Shown here one piece after another: positions 56,828 to 64,000 of a DNA stretch of 64,000 nt (the stretch's first letter is position 1; every line of letters begins with the position of its first letter). The DNA comes from Piper betle (taxonomy: Eukaryota > Streptophyta > Magnoliopsida > Piperales > Piperaceae). The notes beneath the pieces were generated by a model. The model saw nothing but the letters and a program-made list of their open reading frames with translations. It had not been told where the DNA came from and searched no databases. The translations under genes and the position numbers were made by a program. The DNA is taken from contig JAURVB010006131.1 of the NCBI GenBank assembly GCA_033002965.1, positions 124,001-188,000 of the forward strand. The letters are read 5' to 3'.

Positions 56828-58204
56828 GCCGGTGATCTTGGACTTCGTCACCCCAGCCCCTCCACCCGCATGCTCCACGCCCACCTCTGAAAGTTCGGGT
56901 TCTTATCAGAAATCCGTGCCTCCAACTCCCTCGTCCACTGCTATGCCCAATGCGGCGGCGGCGATGGTAGGATCAACGATGACAGAAAGTTGTTCGACGG
57001 AATGCCCAAGCGAGCCGTGCCTTGGAACACGATGATTGCCGGGTTGGCCAAAGTGCAAGAAGATGTCGGATGCTAGGAGGCTATTCGATGGTATGCCAGA
57101 GAAGGACGCCGTGAGTTGGAATGCCATCTTGAATGGGTATGCCAAGGCTGGGCAGGCGGAGATTGCCTTCGAGCTGTTCAAAGGTATGCTGGTGTCTTGG
57201 TACACATGATTCTTAGGTTTAGTAAAGCGGACATGGACATGCTAGGATACTGTTTGATACAATGCCAACCAAAAATCTCATTGCTTGGACCATCATCATA
57301 TATGGCTATACTGAGAAGGGGATGGGGAAGGAGGCGACCGACATGTATGATCAGTTTAGTTTCAAAAGACTGATTTGGTAGTTGATGTAGAGTCGGGTTT
57401 GTTTGCTGGAATAGGCACAAGGATGCATTTATAAGTCAATTGGACTCATATGAGGTATAATGCTCAGGTTTGCAATTCGTTGATCGACATGTATGTGAAA
57501 GCTGATGTCTTGCACAGGGCAATGCAAGTGTTCAGCAGGATGGCTAGGAGGATGAGGTTTCTTGGAATATTATGATTCAAGGCCTTGCTGCTCACGGCAA
57601 TGGCTGCCGTCCGCTTCAACTCTTCCACAAGATGATAGACGAGGGCCTCCAACCTGACAATGTTACATTCCTCGGCGTCTTGTCTACTTGCGGCCATTTG
57701 GGGCTGGTTGATGAGGTACGCCATTACTTCACTAACATGGAGATGGATTATAGTGTTGCTCCTATGATAGAGCATTATGTTTGTATGATTGACCTTTGAC
57801 GTAGGGGTGACTTGAAAGAGGCATTTGGGTTGGCTCGGTCCATGCCGATGAAGCTCAATGCCATCATTTGGGGTACTTTGCTGAATGCGTGCAGAATGCA
57901 TAACAATGTGGAGCTTACAGAGACGGTGGTGGATTGGCTGACCCAGATGAAGTTGTCTGATGATGGAAATCTAGCATTCATGTCCAACATTTATGCTTCG
58001 CCCGGTAGGTGGCCTGATGTGGCCAAGCTAAGATTGCAGTTGAAGGCTGCCGGGAAGGAGAAAGTAGCAAGGTCAAGTTTTCTCAAGGTTGATAATGTTG
58101 TTCATGATTTTTCAGTGGGAGATAGATCACACCCACAATCCTACAGAATTTATAGAATGATAGATAAGTTGGATAACATTTCAAACAAGCTGGCTGTGTT
58201 GTAA
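56828..58204 (+). pseudogene. PLS-class PPR protein with E/E+ tail, broken
   Basis: Members of this class are plastid or mitochondrial RNA-editing or processing factors. Repeats seen in order across three frames include KLFDGMPKRAVPWNTMIAGL, ARRLFDGMPEKDAVSWNAIL, RILFDTMPTKNLIAWTIII, NSLIDMYVKADVLHRAMQVF, and QLFHKMIDEGLQPDNVTFLG followed by VLSTCGHLGLVDEVRHYF. The E domain follows (RSMPMKLNAIIWGTLLNACR, then LSDDGNLAFMSNIYASPGRW), then E+ (FLKVDNVVHDFSVGDRSHPQ) and a natural stop at 58202. No DYW domain is present. Lesions are several frameshifts before 57570, missing repeat parts, and a TGA at 57798 in EHYVCMIDL. Intronless, as usual for the family. It could be a decayed resident gene or cargo of the surrounding element. 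Confidence 0.85.
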
Positions 58205-58939
58205 AGGCAATTGTTTGAAGCCATCTTTCCCATGAAAGTAGTCAAACATTGATGGAAGCCTCTTGGATTGCAAAACAAATTAAGCCATGGCAGGCCCTGG
58301 TGCAAATGACTTTGGCCTTACAATAAGCATGTTTTTCTTCTTGTTGGCCATTAATGAGGTCAGAATTATTCAAGCTTCATTTCAGATGCTAGAGGAGAAG
58401 AGAGACTAAAGAAGATTGAGGGGACAAAAAGGAGAGGGAAAGGAATAGTAGACTTGGGATATGCCTTCCCTTTGGACTCATGCCATGCCATCTTTGATCG
58501 AGTAAGTTACTAAACCATATCTTAAGCAAGTAAGAACGGCAGTTATTTACAGAATGAGGGCAGCAGTTATTGGTGCAAGAGTTATGGCCCCTGTTCCAAT
58601 TTCAGCTCAGGTTAATGTGATTGGTGGATCAAATGGACGTGGGAAGAGAACTGTTACCATTATCTTAATGAGGCAGTTGATTTGCCGAAGTTGTTTTTCT
58701 CGAGACCTAAATTTTGTTTTCTTATATGTTTGTTCAAATAAAAACTCATTCTATGCTTGCAAGACTTATTTGTGTTGTTTGTCATTCCAAAATTCAGATG
58801 AACTGATAATCCTACATTTGGTTGATCACAATGCAACAATTTTCCTTGCTTTCAGAAGCATTTTGGTACACCCACAATAGGGAAACTACAAGGGCAGTTC
58901 TTGGAATTCAATATTCATCCACAAAAAAATTAATCATAC
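58205..58939. other. PPR 3' flank
   Basis: Probably the former 3' UTR. A plus-strand open frame at 58554-58880 begins MRAAVIGARVMAPVPISAQV, then GSNGRGKRTVTII; it is not recognised. Confidence 0.35.
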
Positions 58940-59126
58940 CTAAATCTCAGACGAACAATAATAAATATATCTAAACATGATAAAGTGCAACAATTGCTCA
59001 AGAGCAGATCTCAAGCAAGTCTGAAGTGATGTTGCGCTGTTTGCATCCTGGGCAAGAGCAACCAGAACTAAGAAATCAAGAGCAGCAACTCTTTGCAGAA
59101 AAAACTCTTTTAACATGATGTAGGCC
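58940..59126 (-). other. Exon-like open frame, unidentified
   Basis: On the minus strand, after a good acceptor (TTTGTGGCAG), the frame reads AYIMLKEFFLQRVAALDFLV, LVALAQDANSATSLQTCLRS and ALEQLLHFIMF before a stop near 58940. The helical, Leu/Ala-rich composition looks like a real exon from a conserved alpha-helical protein. I do not recognise the family, and no neighbouring exon was found. It may be captured cargo of the surrounding element. Confidence 0.35.
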
Positions 59127-60603
59127 CTGCCACAAACATAGAGTAGAAATAAAAATTTAGAAAGTGAATACATCTTTGTCATGTTTAAGTGTTGCCAATA
59201 CATGTACTAGAAGAAAAGATCTCCATAAGACCACTGCCATGTTCAAAACCAAACATCAATCCTCTAAAAGAAAGAATTATTACCATCTCCAAAGCCAAAA
59301 CATGGAATTAAATTATCGAGCACGCTTGTTCAAGCATCGATGCAAATATCAACCTGCACTTTCCGCTAATCCGTATCACTATCATCAAAAACTTAACTTT
59401 CACATTTGCAACCATCAGTTCAAATATCACACAACACTCAAGAGTACATTGATTATAACAGTTAATTATGACTCCAAAATAGATTGCCTCGTTTAGACAA
59501 TTTGTAAGATTCTACTTGGAATATGATTAAGAATGATTTTATTGTCATGATATATGATTATTCATTATCAGCCAAGGTCCAACACTACCTGCTTTGAGTG
59601 CTGTTGAAGCCTGAAACACTAGCCTTCGTTCATGTTTTCCTCTCACTCTGACTCAGTGGCATCTAAATTTTATAACTGTAAGTACAATGTCTCATCTGAC
59701 GTGTAAACATCTACTAACAACGATAGTAAAATAAAGTTCCATAAATATGAATGGGTTGAACCATCTTTAAAAAATAATGCCTTAGAATGGCAGAATCTTC
59801 CTGCATAAATATTGAAAGAAAATTACTAATAGCTACATGTACCCAAAAAACAATGCTAAACATATAGCTATCTATCATCTAATATGATAATTTTAAGAGG
59901 TAAAAGAATTATGACCTTCATTTAAACCGGCAAGAGTGTTGTATTCTAGTTCTGTAGCTTCTATTTGATCGTTTGCTACTTTTAAAGGTTAAAGCTTTAA
60001 TTTACAAGTGAACACACAACAAGTAATAATATTCTAAACTGTCAATTTCAAATAACATATCATAGTTCAGCTACATTTGATCTAATAAAGAAGGATACTC
60101 AGCAGCCTACAACATTGGTTCCACAATCTGCATAAGAGGAAAGGAAGTGTTATAAGCCTTTCTTTTTGAAACTTTCTCCAGATTAATCAAAAAGGAAAAG
60201 CATTACTGCAGACGGGATTTCTAGTCACAAGTAAAATTGACCCCAAGACTCTGGAATGCAAGGCACAAAATTAATAATGAGAATTTCTACAAGGCAAGAA
60301 CAAATATAGATCAGCTTAAACTTGGTATTACCCTTGCAATACAGCCATTGGTTCCCGACACATGTTAACTCAAAAAACCTGCTCCCCCATGGTCATGGAC
60401 AATCCTAAGATTTCAAAACAAGGCCAATCAAATTCCCACCACATAGAATTTTCAAGAGAGTAAAATTGTGATGAATCCCTTGGCATAAATGAACAATTTC
60501 AGGGTCCAGACTCATTTGCAATGAATTTCTTCACAATAACCATTCGCATCTTCAATAGAAACCAACTTCAATAGACATTTTAGTAGAGAAATGAACGTCT
60601 AAC
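59127..60603. other. No feature recognised
   Basis: AT-rich, without motifs. The KUP/HAK second exon, expected here on the minus strand, is not visible. Confidence 0.4.
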
Positions 60604-60723
60604 CTTTCCGCTGTACATATTCTTTAGCCTCCCAGCCTCTTCCTCCATGGGATGATCAAACATTCGTTCCAAATCCCACATGCTTCCTTTACAAGTATCT
60701 TCATCTCTTACACCAGACTCCAT
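60604..60723 (-). pseudogene. KUP/HAK potassium transporter, first exon only
   Basis: A minus-strand ATG (60723-60721) opens exactly 40 codons ending at a GT donor (CGGAAAG|GTTAGA) in phase 0. The C-terminal part, GSMWDLERMFDHPMEEEAGR followed by LKNMYSGK, matches the conserved N-terminal segment of KT/KUP/HAK transporters (WxLEQxxDQPMDxEAGRLRNMYREK), where a first exon normally ends. The following exon, with the AFQSLGVVxGDLGTSP signature, is not found downstream. It is an orphan exon, either captured by the surrounding element or left by deletion. Confidence 0.7.
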
Positions 60724-61009
60724 AAAAAAAATGCCAAATTGAGTACTCAACAGCTCCCAATTCTTCAGAAAGCTCAATTCAGCTTTCAATCCTCCATCAA
60801 AAAAGATTTTTCACCACTCTAAAAAGACCAGAACTTCTAAAAAAAAATCAATAAAAAAAGAGTGACTTTGTTTAAACAATCACATTGAATACAAAATTCT
60901 TGTCTATTGCCAAAAAAAATTCTTCACAAGAATTAGCGCTTGAAGCAATTGACCGAACCTGATCACAGGCCGTGGCCACCAGTGGTGGCGAGGAAAGAGA
61001 CGCATTCCC

Positions 61010-61418
61010 CTACTCTAGCCCCTCTAGAGATGGAGCTCCGGACCCATACCGCTTGTAGTCGAGGATGCCGCCGATGCTGTGGATGGAGACGACATCGCTG
61101 TTGAAGACATCGGGGTGGGTGACACGAGTGTCATCAAGGGTGAAGTTGGAGGGGAGGACGCCGGTGATGCGGATGGTGTGGTTGCGGAGGAGGGTGGAAA
61201 TCGGCCACAAAGTTGAGGTCCTCCTCTTCATCCACATTGACGAGGTATGAGCCGACGCCAACAGATGTCTTGTGGAGGCCTGTGTGGAGGTCGTCAACGG
61301 TGAGGCGGCGGTGGCCGGCGGGGATGGAGATGATGTCTCCGCTGCACATGATTGGATCACGGGAGGGGCGGGGGCGTCGACCTCGTCTTCTTGTTCTATC
61401 CATCGGATGAATTTTCAT
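61010..61418 (-). pseudogene. Fasciclin-like (FAS1) fragment, tentative
   Basis: Two minus-strand frames joined by a shift near 61200. The first has PAGHRRLTVDDLHTGLHKTS, then VGVGSYLVNVDEEEDLNFV. The second has STLLRNHTIRITGVLPSNFT, then THPDVFNSDVVSIHSIGGIL and DYKRYG, with a stop at 61010. The order resembles the second half of a FAS1 domain, with its late VxxHxIxxIL block. FAS1 proteins are cell-surface adhesion or arabinogalactan proteins. GC-rich, unlike the DNA around it. The match is by eye and weak. Confidence 0.4.
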
Positions 61419-61482
61419 CGGTCAGATTAAAATTCAAGCACAGCCAACTTGGTTGTGCTGCAGCACAGATAACTTACCCTCT
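61400..61482 (-). repeat. Right terminal inverted repeat
   Basis: The plus strand reads CCATCGGATGAATTTTCATCGG, then GCACAGCCAACTTGGTTGTG and CTGCAGCACAGATAAC. Its reverse complement aligns with 56709-56790. Confidence 0.65.
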
Positions 61483-61502
61483 ATATATATATATATATAT
61501 AA

Positions 61503-62558
61503 TTCTTCTTATATTTAAATAAATTTGAGGTGATGTTTTCAGAAATTTTAAAAGCCCAAACAGTGTTTTGTCAACAGGAACTTTGTATCATCATCCTTCG
61601 AATAAAACCAGAGCATTGCATAATGTTCTTTCTTGCACGCCTTTCTTTCATTCTTTAAATGCCAGTTGAATCTGGGGGAGGTCATGGCGGTGTACGAACA
61701 AGATGAGAGTTTTGCCTTGGATCTGCTGACGAAGAAGAGCTCCCTAGTTTCTTCCATCTCCACCCATCATTCAAAAGTTGAAATCAAATGATCATTTCTC
61801 TGGGATTCTATGTTTAAAATCAATCTTTTCATGGCCCAAGAATTGAAAACAGTGTAAAGATAATACTAATATATCATATTCCTTCCTTCATTCTTTCATT
61901 TGTATTCACATATAAGTACAACCGGTGGAACTTTTGTATTTATTTATCTTGCTTTCTAAATTACTCGCACTTTCTTTTTCTATTTTGTTCTTTTCTTTAA
62001 CTTGTCAGTATATTTCTTTGCTTTTTCTTTATCCTGTCTTCCTTGTTTTCCACTCCTCGGTTTCTACTTCAATGCTTTTCTTTCTCAATCTCTGCAATGT
62101 TTTGTGACAAGAATATATATAGGGCCGGCTCCTCGTTCATGCTACAACACCAGCTGAGCAACTCCTTGGTTGATTTTGATTATGACCACTTACAACGGAT
62201 AACTAAGTCGTTTCCATTCAGTGTGCATCTTTGAACTATACCGCTTCTAGTATACTTTCAATTCCATCATTAGAGATAAGTATCATACAATACCTCGTGG
62301 TTCTACCTTGTCCTATCCTTTAATTAGATGCCGCTTTGGTTTTATATCATTTTAATTCATTTTTAGTTTTTGTAATTTAGATTTTCTAAATATTTGATTT
62401 TTTATTGGATATCACAATATTTTGCCGTTGTTTAATCAAATAATGATGTCAAAAGAGATTTTAATCTTAAGAAAAATTATATAATCTTAAATCTAATTAA
62501 ACCCAATTCAATTCAATTGAACTAAAGTACCATATATTAAATATAAACCCACTATAGT
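61503..62558. other. Intergenic, AT-rich
   Basis: No supported gene. A short minus-strand frame (61548-61763) has no recognised motif. Confidence 0.4.
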
Positions 62559-63064
62559 TGTTGGGTTTTTTTAACACCAAAAAGAAATCCTGAACTTCTT
62601 GATATGCCTTAACAAGTACTTAACAATATTCAATAAAACACACAATAATTTGGTAATCTCAAAATATACTAAAAATTACAAATCATCAATTATTACCAAT
62701 AATAAGTACACAATCACTCAATTGTGAAATCCTCACACTCTCTAATTGGAAACAACTCACAATCTCTTAACACTCATCTCTAAAACGAACACACTCCAAT
62801 TAGAAATACATCACAACTTCACATACTCTTACTTGTGTACTCTCTTCAATTCAACTCCACTCTATTTTACTCACAATACAACTACATATTTATAGACAAC
62901 GAAAACCAGCCTCGTAGATACGAAGAGCCACAATACTAAATATTCATCATCTTCAACCATTCTTTTCGAATCCCTCGTACCTCTTCAAATAAATCCATGT
63001 CTTTACAATCCTCCATGTAGTTGCATGTATTCTCATATTCATCGTATGATGAGGGACCCTAACA
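62559..63064 (-). repeat. Copia-4 3' LTR
   Basis: 506 bp; plus-strand termini TGTTGGGTTTTTTTAACACC ... GGGACCCTAACA, so TG...CA ends on both strands. A TATA box (CTATAAATAT on the minus strand) lies at about 62886-62894. A purine tract immediately adjoins at 63065. Confidence 0.85.
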
Positions 63065-63189
63065 ATTCTCCCCTCCCGAATCATACGGAACACACTAGGG
63101 TTGCTTTTAGCACCGTTACATGCGAAAGAGATACAACCCTTCCAATCTCCCCTTCTCGCCCCATACCTTTATCTCCCCTGATTGAAACT

Positions 63190-64000
63190 CTAGCACATCT
63201 TCCTCTCCTTCTTTGGGGAAAGATTACGACTTTGCTTTTCGTCATTTAGGATCAACTTCTCTTCAAACATCTTTACTAACCCATCCACTCGGGCTTCTAA
63301 AAATATCTCATTTTCATCTTCCAACTTGACATCAACCTTTCTTCTATCACAAGTATGATCATGACTAAGAATCTTATTACCTAATTCCATTTCTACCTCA
63401 GTATGATCAACCCTTCGACGCCATACTTGCTTAGGAGACCCATCAAGAGTACTTCCACTCTTGACATATCGAACAAATGTCCTGTACAAACTACCATATT
63501 TTTCCCCTTTTGCAATGATAAGTGCTCCCTTGGATAACTTCCATACTCTTCTAACAAATTGAGAACTATAGCCAATATCATCCAACTTACCCAAAGACAA
63601 TATATTTTCTCTCAAGCTTGGAATATATCTCACATCTTTCAAAAATAATTTGTGACCCAAACTAGTCACCATATGCACATCTCCCATGCCAACAACACGT
63701 GATGTATCACCATTTCCCATCTTCACAATTCCCAAATTTTCTGATTTATAGGTAATGAAGAGTTCTCTACATGATGTTGCATGAAAAGATGCTCCAGAAT
63801 CCACAATCCACCTTGAATTATCTGTCTTACGAAAACACCTATCATTACAAGAAGTAATAAGTACTGAGTTATCAATAGAATTGACTTCATCATTTTGTTG
63901 TTCTTGGTCCTTTTCCTTGTCATGTTGCATATCCCTTGTTAATTTCCAGCAATACCTTTTTATGTGACCAACCTTGTTACAATAGAAACACCTTACTACC
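63190..64000 (-). CDS. Copia-4 gag C-terminus and protease
   Basis: Partial at its 5' end. Sequence from the edge reads CFYCNKVGHIKRYCWKL, a canonical CCHC knuckle (63945-63995), continuing in frame into MQHDKEKDQEQQNDEVNSID. The aspartic protease motif RWIVDSGASFHATS follows, then GNGDTSRVVGMGDVHMVTSL and DVRYIPSLRENILSLGKLDD, typical of Tnt1-like elements. The final about 85 residues (SPKQVWRRRVDHTEVEMELG, then an acidic/basic tail to KKERKMC) replace the usual pre-integrase region and resemble nothing I know. Part of this tail is probably 3' untranslated sequence brought into frame by the deletion. Confidence 0.82.
   Translation of the reverse strand, partial: VVRCFYCNKVGHIKRYCWKLTRDMQHDKEKDQEQQNDEVNSIDNSVLITSCNDRCFRKTDNSRWIVDSGASFHATSCRELFITYKSENLGIVKMGNGDTSRVVGMGDVHMVTSLGHKLFLKDVRYIPSLRENILSLGKLDDIGYSSQFVRRVWKLSKGALIIAKGEKYGSLYRTFVRYVKSGSTLDGSPKQVWRRRVDHTEVEMELGNKILSHDHTCDRRKVDVKLEDENEIFLEARVDGLVKMFEEKLILNDEKQSRNLSPKKERKMC

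Larger units (their letters stand above)
56690..61502. mobile_element. Candidate gene-capturing element bounded by inverted repeats and (AT)n
   Basis: The left end (after (AT)n at 56691-56708) reads GTTACTGTACTGCAGCACAG, then TGTTGGCTGTG. The right end, read on the minus strand after (AT)n at 61482-61501, is GTTATCTGTGCTGCAGCACA, then AGTTGGCTGTG. The similarity continues for about 70-80 bases into a TTGGATTTTATCCAACGG / CGATGAAAATTCATCCGATGG hairpin-like stretch. The 4.8 kb between holds a PPR pseudogene, a KUP/HAK first exon (minus), an unidentified exon-like frame (minus) and a FAS1-like fragment (minus). One transposon carrying captured host fragments explains this. Two independent MITE copies in opposite orientation would give the same ends and cannot be excluded. 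No transposase is visible. Confidence 0.5.
62559..64000 (-). mobile_element. Copia-4, pol-deleted element running off the right edge
   Basis: On the minus strand the visible order is gag zinc knuckle, protease, about 125 bp, polypurine tract (TTCGGGAGGGGAGAAT) and 3' LTR (62559-63064). Integrase, reverse transcriptase and RNase H are missing between protease and LTR, so this is a large-deletion, non-autonomous derivative. The remaining frame is open from the edge region to 63190, implying either a young deletion or retention of a gag-protease product. The 5' half lies outside the window. Confidence 0.82.

Noticed and set aside
57464..57901. A 145-codon minus-strand frame
   Set aside because: Antisense to the PPR repeats and without a motif of its own.
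1..64000. Endogenous pararetrovirus or other viral insertion
   Set aside because: All reverse-transcriptase, integrase and gag motifs seen are of LTR retrotransposon type; no coat or movement protein motif was noticed.

Overview
The window is plant nuclear DNA: dicot-style spliced genes with GT-AG introns, plant-only gene families (a SULTR3 sulfate transporter, a PLS/E-class PPR protein, a KUP/HAK exon, plastid ribose-5-phosphate isomerase, NUFIP) and dense Ty1/copia and Ty3/gypsy LTR retrotransposons in an AT-rich background. The plastid isomerase and the first SULTR exon are strongly GC-rich with Ala-rich coding, which hints at a non-grass monocot, but this is a guess. Only two genes look intact: NUFIP (40824-44364, +) and RPI (46337-47179, -). 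Most of the rest is mobile DNA and decayed or captured gene pieces.

Layout. 1-3190: remains of a gypsy-type family with long LTRs (5' LTR end, primer-binding site, gag scraps, a deleted second LTR and a further LTR piece). 4364-5095: three exons of an EYA-type phosphatase, broken. 6413-21986: one SULTR3-like gene of about 12 exons, recognisable from N-terminus to C-terminal tail but dead. Two copia elements sit in its introns: Copia-1 (9589-14944, +, target duplication GGACA, LTRs almost identical) and Copia-2 (16230-21362, -, target duplication GTTTT, old). 22379-27000: Copia-3 (-), decayed. 27653-34915: Gypsy-2 (+) with a 3.47 kb LTR, an exact tRNA-Met primer site, and gag and protease remnants; another AT-rich LTR-like insert interrupts its gag. 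35873-38809: a solo LTR of the family seen at position 1, reversed, with a perfect AATAA target duplication. 40028-40327: TTAATTTA minisatellite, then NUFIP. 46337-47179: RPI. 47690-51420: gypsy gag scrap and LTR-like DNA. 52151-52605: candidate TRIM element. 56690-61502: a segment bounded by inverted repeats that each abut an (AT)n run, carrying PPR, KUP/HAK and FAS1-like fragments, so a candidate gene-capturing transposon. 62559-64000: Copia-4 (-), running off the right edge.

The two strongest observations are these. (1) In Copia-1 the gag reading frame lacks an ATG, but an ATG-GCT-TCA-G followed by a GT donor lies inside the LTR downstream of its TATA box, and gag begins at an AG acceptor with the identical GGCTTCAG context. 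Splicing a 903-nt leader intron, which contains a four-fold repeat, would give gag its start codon. (2) The inverted-repeat-bounded, microsatellite-flanked segment at 56.7-61.5 kb holds pieces of at least two and probably three unrelated host genes.
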